Of a stretch of 64,000 nt of DNA, positions 44,756-55,589 are shown piece after piece (position 1 is the first letter of the stretch; each line of letters begins with the position of its first letter). The translations under genes and the position numbers were made by a program. The notes under the pieces were generated by a model. The model did no database searches and was not told where the DNA came from. It worked only from the letters and a program-made list of their open reading frames with translations. Source of the stretch: Cryptomeria japonica (taxonomy: Eukaryota; Streptophyta; Pinopsida; Cupressales; Cupressaceae); NCBI RefSeq assembly GCF_030272615.1, contig NC_081412.1:106650296-106714295 (forward strand), read 5' to 3'.

Positions 44756-46670
44756 ACATTTTAGTTTTGTGATAAAGGATGATTGATCCTGATGAGAAAC
44801 TATGTTTGAGTGATTAGTTTATCAAAGAGGGTGATAATGCACTTTAAGATGTTTAGATTTTGAACTTGTTGGGGGTGAGCACTTTGAAAATCTTGGGGTG
44901 TTTATCTTCTAGAGTCTTATTTTGACAGATGACAACTTGACCAAGCAAGCCAAGGAGACAATTTAAGCACAGATTGATAGATAACGGGTGTTTATGCTCA
45001 GGTGTTTATGCTTACTGCAAATTGATTAGGCAGAAATGACAAGTCTGAAACAGGCATGCAGGACACAGCTCTGGACTGACAGATGCAGATTTTCGTATGA
45101 TATAAGATTCAGCTTAGGATGACACAAGATACAAAGCCATATGACAGAACAGATTTTTTCATATAAACAGCAGCAACTCGTACAACTTGGGAATATAGAC
45201 CACACGACAAAATAGATGACTCGTATGACACAGGATAGCAGATAGTATGACAAATGATTTTATGCAAGTTAACTCATCTGATAGAGATTATGACTCGTGC
45301 TAAAGAGAATTAAAGCTCGTACGATAGGTTGCAGAGAATGGTAAAAAGTGTTTGTTTTGCTGATTTTGATCTTTGAATTCTAATGATGTTTTGCTGATGT
45401 TTTCCAGTTTTTAGGTGTCTAATTTTCTCATTTAGGGATGAAAACACAGCAAACACATGATGTGATAAATGACTCCAATCAAGCTAAACCCTAAGGAAGT
45501 TGGCTAAAAATGAAAACCTTTGCTTGTTGACTTAGGTACACACCCAATAGCTAATCAGAATACGGCCGCTAAGTCTCACGCAATGGATTCTCAACGTCGT
45601 ATTATCTGACTCCAAATGCTAATGGGGGCACGATATGGCAAGTGTCTTAGGAGAGTTACTATCTCTCTTGCATAAAGATTATCACCCTTTCGGAGGTGAA
45701 TCGGGTAGCTTCTATTTTAACCGGCACTAGTAAGGGATTCGTTCGACGCGTCGGGGTATAAACTCAATTAAGAGGTCTCCCAGCCTTGAAAACCAAGGTT
45801 TGATATACCCGAAGGTATGAAGGAGATCTATTCCCAAGCACTGTCGTTGCTTTGATTTTCATCAAAAACACATTTATTTTATAGTGGGTTGGATTACTTG
45901 GCATTAGTCGTTCCCACTTAGATCATTCCCCTCTCACCGGCCTTAAGGGCTAAGAGTTAATAACTCCTCGGGAGGGTAGGCCTGCTAAAGAGATGCACTA
46001 ATGAAAGCAAAAGATGAGTCTAGCTTTCTTATCACCTAAGAAAGGTGAGAGCATACTTGCCTATCATCAAAGACACATAAGACATGATAGTTGTTCATTT
46101 CTTTAAGCCCAAACTGAAGTGTGCCTAAAAATCTTAAAGAATAAACAAAGTTTAGTCGGATTCATATGCAACCTGCAAAATAGACTCGTTAGTAGTCAAG
46201 ATTGTGTTTAGAATTTGTCTTTGACAAGCGTATCTTTGACAAGCGTTATGTAGAAAAGAGTTAGGCTGCAAACATCTCATAAATAGATCAGAGTTAGCAT
46301 TAGTGATCCAAACTACAAAATTTTCAAAAAAAACTATAAGAGATTTCACACAGGGACCAAAATTGACTCATACAAAACAGAAATGAGCTAGAACAAGTTA
46401 GAAAATGCTAAAGCAGAAACTCGTACGAGAAGGATTTAGCTCCTGTATGATAATGAAAAGGAGCTCGTACGACACAGGATCAGCAATTTGCAATGGTTAA
46501 AATGATGTCGTATGACAGAAGAATCACCTTGTATGAGTTAGGATTGCCTATCATCCTAGGTTGAAAGGAAGCTCGTACGAGCTGAAAAGACAACTCGTAC
46601 GAATTTCTGAAACAAAGCCGAACAGAGATGCAGTTTGCTGAAGATTAAGAGGCCAAAAGAGATGATTCCA
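44756..46670 (-). other. Tat element leader, gag-less, with TCGTACGA words
   Basis: About 1.9 kb between the primer site and the protease reading without any supported gag. Two clusters (about 45060-45330 and 46370-46620) are dense in the palindrome-like TCGTACGA/TCGTATGACA, together about a dozen times. The rest is unremarkable noncoding sequence. Confidence 0.65.
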
Positions 46671-46688
46671 GCCCCATGGTGGGCGCCA
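46671..46688 (-). other. Primer-binding site of the Tat element
   Basis: TGGCGCCCACCATGGGGC on the minus strand, three bases after the 5' LTR. The TGGCGCC start is common in plant gypsy elements; I do not assign the tRNA. Confidence 0.85.
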
Positions 46689-46691
46689 AAA

Positions 46692-47748
46692 TGTCATGCT
46701 CTATGAATTGTACATGTACCTGCAAACACAATGCACTCAATAAATCATTACAAGCAATGGTTAGTGAATTAAATCAACAAAAGATAAAACCATAGTAATC
46801 GATCTATTGCCTCCTAGTAAATGCGAGTATGAATTTCGCTCTCAGATCTGGTTATGCAAATTCCAGTGACTTGACTACACTTAGATGGAGGATTTGAATG
46901 ATGAAAATGCATGATCTAGCAAGAATAGCATGATTAAGCTATTGAATTCATGATTGATCTAGAAAATGAACTAAGATTAAGATGCAATTAAGCTAAAATT
47001 GAGCATGATAACATTGCTAAAATGATAAACTAGAAGCTAGATGCCTATAGTAACAATGCATAAGATGAAAATGAGATGGGATCAAATGATATGCAAAATG
47101 ATATGAAATTGGGACCCTTTGTGCTCCAAAATGAGGTCTATTTATAGGATTTTCCAAGGCTAAGGGTGACGTGGCAAGAATCAACCGTCAAGATTGATCT
47201 GAAGATATCAATGGTTAAATTGGAGGAGGTTGGCAAAGGGAGTTGGATTAAAGGGAACATTGTCATCTCTATGGTGACAAGTGTCAAGAGGCTTCTAGAA
47301 GAGGGTGGATGAAAGGGAACACTTAGTGACAAGTGTCACAAGGTTCTAGAAGATGTTAGATGAAAGGGGACATGGTGGTAGGTAAAGTGGGTTAGGTTTA
47401 GGAATGGTTAGGTTTAGGAGTGGTAGAAGTTAGGAGAATTTGAATTTAAAAATTCAAATATTGTGAAAATGGCTAATTAATCTCAACAACTCATGAATTT
47501 GATTTGTTTTAATTAATTATGGGATTTAGAAGAATGATTTGATGGGGAGAATTAATTAATTTGAATTAATTAATCAAAGGGGATTATTGAAGTGAACTTA
47601 TTAAATAAATCCTTAGATTTATTAATAAGTAGATGAAAGTGGAGGATTTAATCAAATTGTTGATGAATTCAATTAAATTGAGAAGGGGGATTAATTAAAT
47701 AATTGCTTATTTAATTAATTATCTTCGGACCATTTTTAGGTATATATA
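46692..47748 (-). repeat. Tat element 5' LTR (right copy)
   Basis: Matches 36800-37856 along its length. The terminal TGTATACA of the left copy is TATATATA here (two transitions), merging into the adjacent TA microsatellite. Confidence 0.92.
47138..47147 (-). promoter_or_regulatory. LTR TATA box (5' LTR)
   Basis: CTATAAATAG on the minus strand, the likely promoter of the element RNA. Confidence 0.7.
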
Positions 47749-48127
47749 TATATATATATTTATTTATTTATTTATGCATATACATACATGTCTATATATG
47801 TGTGTATGTAAGTAATTTTATTTATATACATATATATATATAGATACATACATATACAGTTTATATATAGATACATACATATACACATACATATATATGT
47901 GTATATGTATATGTATATATATACACAAACATACATATATATGTATATGTATATATATGTATATGTATATATATGTATATGTATATATATGTATATATAT
48001 ATATGTGTGTGTGTGTGTATATGTACGTACACACATACATATATATGTGTATATGTATATGTATATATATACACAAACATACATATATATGTATATATAT
48101 ATATATATATGTATATGTATATATATG

Positions 48128-48162
<35 letters not shown>

Positions 48163-48294
48163 ATATGTACATACACACACACACACATATATGTGTGTGT
48201 GTGTGTGTATACACACACACATATATATGCGTGTGTGTGTGTATACACACACACATACACACATGTATATGCATATGTATATGTATATACATAT
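47749..48294. repeat. TA/TG/CA compound microsatellite, right part
   Basis: About 545 bp of (TA)n, (TATG)n, (TG)n and (CA)n blocks, including a near-exact internal repeat (TGTATATGTATATGTATATA followed by a CACAAACATAC part) at about 47898-47936 and 48049-48087. It is bounded by LTRs on both sides. Confidence 0.95.
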
Positions 48295-50544
48295 TGAACC
48301 AAGGGAAAACTAGAGTGAGGGCATATGGGTAGTTAAAACACAAATAAACATAAAACATTCAAATAAATTAAAGAAATACCATTATACCTTTATAATTCTC
48401 CACTTGTTCCTCAAATTGAGCGTGATGAGGTTGGAATAGCACCCTTCTCCAACCTAGTTGGATTTGCTCCTTGATTAGATGTGGTTGGCTCTCCAAATTG
48501 TACACAAGATAGCTAAAGGAATGATGAGATGGATGGATTAAGGATGGAATGGGTATGCAAAATGAATGGCTAAGTGATTGATGAGGGCAAATTTGACTAT
48601 AGTTTGGGTGCTTGGATGATTACTTGGACTCAAAAGGGCAACATAAACTTACTTAATTTTGGAGATAGAAAATGAAGGAGTGGAGTCTCCAATTTATAAA
48701 AGAAGAGGAGGATAGATGGAGGGATAGGATTGATCCAAGATGGAGGGTCAAGATTGCATGTGATCCCACACATGGATCAAGAGGAGTTGACAATACAAGT
48801 TTGGAATCCAAGAGATATGCCATAAAGGCATTTCTTGTCTCCACGCTCCTCAAGGTTTATTGGGAAGGCTTCCCAATGCACCTAGGGAAGAAAAAATTAA
48901 TAAAAATATTCCTTGAATGATGAGAAGGAGGAATTAAAATTCTTCAAAAAGGGAGCATGGGGATTGGAGGAATAAAAAGGAATTAAAAATATCTTGGGTG
49001 AAGTGATACCTAGAGGAATGTATGATTTTTGACATTTTTGAAAATCTCACATTCACCTAGGAAAGGAGCATTTAAGCAAGGTAGTTGGATGGGGGGATGC
49101 ATAGAGAGATGTGAGGAGATCATTTTAGGAAAGTGGTTGAGTGGTGGTACAAGGAGTTGAATTTGTGGCTAATGATGAGGATTAACCACTAGCAACCTAT
49201 TAGAAGAAAGACTAGAAAAGGAATTAGGTGAGATTAGAGCAAGTGGGATTTGTAGGAGGATTTGACTAGGAGAGAGAATGAGAGGAGGCAATTAAAAATT
49301 AGAGGAATAATAGTAAGTGGGATTAAGAGTGTTTCTAGAAGAATTAATTAGGTATATGATGGATTAGGAAAAGGTGATTTGTAGGAATCACATGTTGGAA
49401 TCCAAGAACACTGAGAGGGGGGGGTGAATCAGTGTTCTATCAGAATAATCAATATTAACCTTATTAAAACATGCATTCACCAACCGGTATACCGGTACAT
49501 ATAAGATTGAAAGAAGTAAAGCAACCAATAAGCCAATCACACAAACGAGTACCATAACGCAGAGATTTATACGTGGAAAACCTCAAAGAGGAAAAACCAC
49601 GGTGGGATTTGTGACCCACAATATCAATCCACTGGCCATATGAAAAGATATTACAAAATATAGGGGTCTGCACTTGTAGGAAGGCTTATAGCCTAGAGCA
49701 CACTTCTCAATCACAAAAGGAGTCTCACTAACTACATACAAATTCAGACTACAATCCAAAGAAATGAGTGAACTACAAAGATAGCATCTCCTATGCCTGA
49801 ATACAGTTCCGGTTAAGCTCTATTTGTTTCAGTCTAAAACCCTAAACCCTTACCAAAATACCCTCTTTACATAAATTTCCTCACATACATGATCTTTCTT
49901 ATATATCTTGCATCTTCATTACATTGCATAACCTTACAACTATATTACAACATGATCTAATCAACTGACCTATATACCCTTTACAATCCATCATGCCTTA
50001 TGTCGGCTTACAAAGATAATTACAATATGAATATACATGTCGACTCAATAACATATATACATAAATATTAAAATCAATTGTCGATGTCGGATTTCTCAAA
50101 TGATGTCGGCCTCTAATACCGATAACCTGATGAAGTCATGTCAGCCTGCAATGTCGGTAACCAAAGAATTCCTTCCAACCAGTGAAGATACCTATTGGTG
50201 TCGGTGAAGTGTCTGTCAGTAATCAACCAAACCAAAATGTGAAGGCCAGAACATGTTGCCATCAATGACACCATATTGAAACCAATCAATTGAGTGTCAA
50301 TTGCCAACATCACAAGGGTTAATTAATTAATTAAAGGGGAGATTCAGGAAGAATTAATTTAGATTGCCTTAGGAGAGAGGAATGAAAAATGTATTTATTA
50401 AATAAATCAATTATTCGACTATAGCGACAATATGAATTAAATTTAATTTAATTAATATTTAGAAGGATAAGGATTAACATAATTAAATACATTAATCATG
50501 CAGGAGAGTTAAATTAATTAAAATGATTAATTTAAGTGTCTACA
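48295..50544 (-). repeat. Tat-type 3' LTR of a minus-strand element, interrupted by a solo LTR
   Basis: On the minus strand it starts TGTAGACACTTAAATTAATC after a polypurine tract and is rich in TTAATTAA, like the LTRs at 20704, 33915 and 36800. A TTTTATAAATTGG motif lies near 48688-48700. The far end is set at GGTTCA beside the microsatellite, which is tentative. Without the nested 922 bp it is about 1.3 kb. Confidence 0.75.
49393..50309. mobile_element. Solo LTR or short LTR-like element with TCACA target duplication
   Basis: TGTTGG..CCAACA, 917 bp, flanked by perfect TCACA (49388-49392 and 50310-50314), inserted in the Tat-type LTR. It contains ACGTGGAAAACCTC and ACCGGTATACCGGTA (palindromic, near 49480-49495). 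Orientation and superfamily cannot be set; no internal region. Confidence 0.88.
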
Positions 50545-50560
50545 TTTTCTCCCTCTTTTA
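50545..50560 (-). other. Polypurine tract
   Basis: TAAAAGAGGGAGAAAA on the minus strand, directly before the LTR start at 50544. Confidence 0.82.
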
Positions 50561-50812
50561 CGTAGTGGCAAAATTTGGCGATGGGTAAAAGATAGAAGAA
50601 AGAGGATTCCCCGACGTAAAGTGCAGGTGGTGTATGCCTTTTTAAGAATTTTTTAGAATTTTTGAAGAATATATTAGCGGAAAATTCTTGAAAAGAAGAA
50701 GGAAGGAGGAAAAATGATGAGGGAATGAGAAAGCGAGAGAGAATTGATTGAGGAAATACGAAAAGAGATAGAAGAAGGAAGGAGACGACGAGATTGTTCC
50801 CACAAGGGGGCC

Positions 50813-50820
50813 CATATAAG
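50813..50820 (+). promoter_or_regulatory. TATA box of antisense PMD copy 3
   Basis: CATATAAG within GGGGGCCCATATAAGCC, 78 nt ahead of the candidate ATG at 50898. Comparable to TATATAAGCC ahead of PMD copy 2. Confidence 0.55.
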
Positions 50821-50897
50821 CCACACCAAGCTCAATGAAGGGTCATTATCACACATAAGCATCAGAGCATATCAGAGCTTAGAGAGTAGAAGAAAAG

Positions 50898-53495
50898 ATG
50901 GACCATGTTCTGACACACGAGCACCATGCTGAGAGGGTTCACTGTTATGAGAGACCCACCCGCTATGGACCACCGGTACATGTCACTAACCTCCTTTGTG
51001 ATTTGATAGGCTTAGAGTAGATTTAGGGCTAGAAATAAGCTTAACAATCTAACGGGTTGGATGCCTAATTGCCATTTCAGCGTTCATGCCCCTAGGGTAG
51101 TGCGAGCATTGGTGAATAACACCAGCACACATGGGGAATAGGGATCCTAAGGGGTTTTGAGGCAGTCAAACATGCTTGGCATAAGCACCCACGCTAATGT
51201 AGCTTAGGGTTTGGTCCGAAGGGGGAAAAAATTAACGTGCGACCTGAGCGCCAGCGCTAATTGGGGCTAGGTCCCAGGTTAAGGGGGTTCAGCGCGTGCG
51301 ACTATGGTATAGCGTGAGCACCACAGTTTTGGCACAAGCTCTAGGGAGGGGGGAAATGAAGAATTTGGATAAGGTAAAGAAAATGGCTTAGGGGGGATCA
51401 TGAATGTCTTAGGAATAGAATAGAGCCTAGAATGCCATGAGATAATGAAGTGGTTTGAGTGGATGCAAGCAAAATTGGTGCCATTGGTGTTGAGGGAGAA
51501 CTAGTCGGTGACCATGAGACTGTATAGGCAGCTGAGAGCAAACGAGTTGGAGATACTAGCCACAATAGGATTGTATTTTATTGGCCTATGGCCAAGGATC
51601 AGGGCACATACTGCCATGATGACCGCGCTCATGGAGAGATGGGATAGCAGGACTTGTACATTCCTTATGCCCATAGGGGAGGCCACAGTGACACTTTTGG
51701 ATGTATGGAGGACCTTAAACATCCCCATTTGCGGCATCATTCCAGAGTACCGACTAGATGCGGTAAACTTCTACCTTCAAGAGATTTGTGAGTATGAGGC
51801 ACTACCCATGATGGATATGAGTTGGATGCATCTAGGGAGAGCGATGGAGATCCCACACATTCCTCGCCTAGTTCTTGTGATCTATGGGTTTTTTAGCGGA
51901 TGAGTGATGCCTGATCTGGGAGGGCATGGATTTCCCATTGGATGGAGCAAATGTGTTTATTACATGGTACAGGACTACGCAAAGTATGCTTGGGGAGCAA
52001 CAATGCTTGTTTAGCTATATCATGATATGCACCTCATTGTATACAAGGACTATGCTAGTCTATCTACAAGGGTTACCCTTCTACATATATGGGCGTGGAA
52101 GCACATCGCGGTGACACAAACACTCAGGGTACAAGATAGGTGAGCCCGATGACCCTAGATTAACAAATACAGGGGCCTTCTGCACTACACACAGATAGGG
52201 GCCATATGGTTTTGGTGCCGCATTTTTTACAAGCTCATGGATTTCACATAGTGGCCATTTTTGGATTGTGAGTGATGGAGGGGAGATTGGCAGCTGCAAT
52301 GGGTTGGCGTAGAGATGTGGCTTTTTGGACTATTTTTTATGTTATGGAGTACTACGCACCATACAGGGTAGCTCAATAGTTTGGCTAGATGCAAGATATA
52401 GTAGGAGACATACCATTATATCCTCAGACGACTCGGGAGGTTGGGAGATGGGGGCAGATGGTGAGTCTGTTAGAGGGGAGGATCAACTTTCAGATGACAG
52501 CCTATCTGGTCTTGGATGAGCAGAGGGGTGCAAGGGAGGATCCAGGGATGATGGGAGGATACATGAGCTGGTGGGAGGCGCACCTACCAGTACGTTTGAC
52601 CATTCCTGGAGTATTAGAGGATAACAAGTTATAGCTGGCAATAGATGAGATAGTCAGAAGGGAGGAGGATGCTCCTGGAGATAGGGTTTTGGCAAGAGGG
52701 GCAGTGGTGCTATGAGGTAGTGGAGGGGGTTGATACGAGGGAGAGGGTCGAAGGTGATCATTCCAGCACAGGTATAGGTGGCAAGAGTCATAGAGAAGGA
52801 AACCAAGGGGGAGAGGGTGGACAGGATGAGGCAGTGCCTATGGAGATTCCAGATATACAGGCATAGGGTGTGGGAGTGGAGGGTGGAGTGTCTCAGGCAT
52901 ATTTAGATAGGATCCTACAGGTAGAGGTGGAGAGGCTATAGTGGGAGGTCAGTGATAAACCAAGAGGCTACAGACATCCAGGATGAAGGTGGATGACCTA
53001 CGGAGGGATAGGGAGGAGGTAGAGAGGATGTTAGATGAGATGAGGATAGGGACCACCATTGGGGAGCTGCATAGTGCTTTACGGTAGTAGGATGAGGAGT
53101 TGGAGGGGCTTCAAGTGAGGGTACACAGGGTAGAGGCAGATGTTGCTCACCTGCGAGGGAGAGGGATGTAGCATGACATATGTTGGTCCTCGCATGGCTT
53201 GGACAGATGTATCCTGACATGATACAACAATGGGAGAGGATGGAGAGAGAATGATAGGATGTTACATATTATAAAGGGTTATACCATGGGGTGGTATCAA
53301 CAGATTAGATAGCAACATCGTACATCAAGAGTGTATACTCCCATAGGACCCACAACTAGCATCCCACCCAGAGCCAGCAAACAAGTGGATCTATGAGTTT
53401 CAGACCACCTAGGATAGGGGGAGTAGGGGGATCTAGAGGAGGAGGAGGTGATGAGGAGGGATCTGGAGAGATAGGAAGGGAGAGTTAGCTCCATT
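50898..53495 (+). pseudogene. Antisense plant mobile domain (PMD) gene, copy 3, in a minus-strand Tat-like element
   Basis: A candidate first exon starts at 50898 (MDHVLTHEHHAERVHCYERP). After an intron-like gap, PMD motifs run from 51508: MERWDSRTCTFLMPIGEAT then VTLLDVWRTLNIPICG; WMHLGRAMEIPHIPRLVL; after a frameshift YAKYAWGATMLV and RVTLLHIWAWKHIAV (near 52095); then YYAPYRVAQ-stop-FG and MQDIVGDIPLYPQTTREVG (52390). WWEAHLPVRLTIPG ends the domain at about 52630. A Gly/Glu-rich stretch and coiled-coil-like segments (QVRVHRVEADVAHLRG-type, 52900-53200) follow. PMDs bind neither a known substrate nor a known partner that can be read here; plant relatives MAIN and MAIL1 act in the nucleus in silencing and genome maintenance. 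Several stops and frameshifts. It points away from the 3' LTR at 48295-50544, so it is antisense to its element. Confidence 0.82.
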
Positions 53496-54556
53496 TTGAC
53501 TTATGTGTTATTTTTTACCCTTTAGAGTGATCAATGTACTATGACTGTCATATTCATTTTTGAGATATATATGTATATGATTTCAACGACGCTTATGCAT
53601 GTACTTTATTATGGACATTATGATGGATTTTATTGATACATTGATGATGATTATGGATGTATTGTGCTGACCTATTTGTGATGCAGAATGGATTCTTATG
53701 CATGTGTTTATGATATATTATTGACACTTTGATAGATGCAAGATGGTTGTCTATGTGGATGCATATGTTTTTGAGATTTTATGATGTGTATATATATATG
53801 ATGTATGATGTGTTTTTTTTAGAATTTTTCTAAGGGTTTGAGAATGTATAATGTGATTTAATGGATTAATCTAAAATGAATATACAATGCAATCTACAAT
53901 GAAATGAACATTTACACCTATAAAATGAGAAGTGCAACAAAATTTGAATGCAAACTAGGTGATAGGCACAACGTAAAAATGAATAATGCAACAAAATTTG
54001 TAACCTAAATGATGGATAAAAATTTGGGATGCAACCTAAATGAATAATGAAATTTGAGATGCAACTTAAATGAATAACAAAATTTGAGATGCAACCTAAA
54101 TGATTAATGCAACAGATAAAAAATACACTTATATGAATAATGCAACATCTATTTATGAATATGTCAATCATAATACAATGACCTTAGATGGGATAGAAGA
54201 ATAGGAGGAGTAAAATTGAAGAATCCACGAGGATGTTATATGGGGAGAATTGAGGACTTGATGACAATGAAAAATGGGAATGATGGGGTGGAATTGTGCA
54301 CAAGAGATGTGGAGGGCCAACCTAGTTTGATATTGCCCTAGGTAACCTGCCCCACTGATTATAGGAACCAAGATGCCATGAGAAACCCAAGGCATGGATT
54401 GACTCACAAGCAAGTAGGAATTACCTACACATAGCTATGCAAGTGTTGAGGAACACTAATACAAAGTTATGGGTACGTGCAAGGAAACCCTCAAGCACAT
54501 AGATATCCCTTGTACACGACAAGGTAAGTGTTGATAAACATTGGTACTTGTTGACA
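53496..54556. other. Noncoding tract with about five 30-bp repeats
   Basis: 53925-54125 holds units like GATGCAACCTAAATGAATAA followed by a TGAAATTTGA-like part. The remainder shows no gene. It ends where homology to the ORF1-gag spacer begins (GTGTTTTGACACAC). Confidence 0.7.
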
Positions 54557-55589
54557 AGTGTTTTGACACACTCACCAACAGTCAGGTAGTTTATGTGAAC
54601 ACTCGCCACCTCTCCTAAAAAGCAGTAAGTTTTGGGAAACTAACCACTCCAAGGTCTCTATAGTCGGGTCTCGATGGTGATGGGAAGCTTAATGGTTGAT
54701 ATGATTTTACCTGTCAAGGGGGCTTGTTGGTTGAAACAACTTCCAATAGCTTAACTTTTTTTTTTATTAGATTCTCTCTCAAAATAAACAACAAAAGATA
54801 GATCAGGGGTACAATAAAATAACAATGAAACCAATACAATAACAACTTAATGAACTACGCAATTAGCACCCTATAGTCTAAATATCATCAATATCATTCA
54901 AACCAATATTTAGTAACGAGCCTCAAATAAACATGCAAAGTCATGCAACCTCACAAATTCATGAAAACGAATACCACCACAATATTGTTCTATCACATCA
55001 ATTCTCATACACCACTTATGTGCACAATATGATTCATAAAACAATAAAACATAAGATCAAAACAAGTTGTTGATTTCAAATAATAGACATTACCAGATTG
55101 CAAAGAAAAAATTCATAGCACATACGCATAGATCAGGCAATCTATAAGTTGCTTCTTGTATTAACTCCAAAGAATGTATCATAACATCTACTCAAACTCA
55201 TAAAATCTGCATAAAATCTCTAAAATAATTTCTAATTGGGCCTTAAATCATCAATTTGTGGACCCTTACAATGAAATAAATTCTCCAATTTATAGAGTTT
55301 CTTGTCCTACTTTCTAGGAAATTAATCCATCTAAATTAAGCACTATAAAATCAAGGAGTCACATTTGGCATGCAAGTCTCTGCCTTGAACTCCAGTTAAC
55401 TACTACAAAATTGTGAATGGGTGACCATTACGAAAATGGTGCTCCATGAACCAATACTTCATAATCATGCAAAACTTGATCAATAATTAAAGTATGTGTT
55501 GGAGCAATAGCAGAAGTCCCGGTACCAATAACATGCAAAATTCTCAAAAATATCATGCTATCATTAGCAACTGTATGTTTATCTTTTAC
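54557..55589 (-). other. ~1-kb block downstream of ORF1 copy B (homologous to 11964-12992)
   Basis: Noncoding, aligning with the copy A block, with a minus-strand CTATAAATTGG TATA-like motif near 55285-55300. Here no gag follows on its far side, unlike copy A. It is either an LTR or a spacer of the ORF1 unit. Confidence 0.5.

Larger units (their letters stand above)
36800..47748 (-). mobile_element. Near-complete Tat-type Ty3/gypsy element without recognisable gag
   Basis: Two LTRs in direct orientation (36800-37856, 46692-47748), polypurine tract (37857-37871), primer-binding site (46671-46688) and, on the minus strand, protease, RT-RNase H, archaeal-type RNase H and integrase in that order define a Tat/Ogre-like element of about 10.9 kb. 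The LTRs differ at about 25 positions by eye (about 2-3%), so it is one of the younger insertions here. Nonetheless pol has several stops, RT lost its YVDD box and about 1.9 kb after the primer site shows no gag. It is inserted into a TG/TA microsatellite, which blurs any target duplication. Confidence 0.93.

Noticed and set aside
47772-48358. Open frames up to 176 codons on both strands
   Set aside because: Again microsatellite translation, with no non-repetitive protein sequence.
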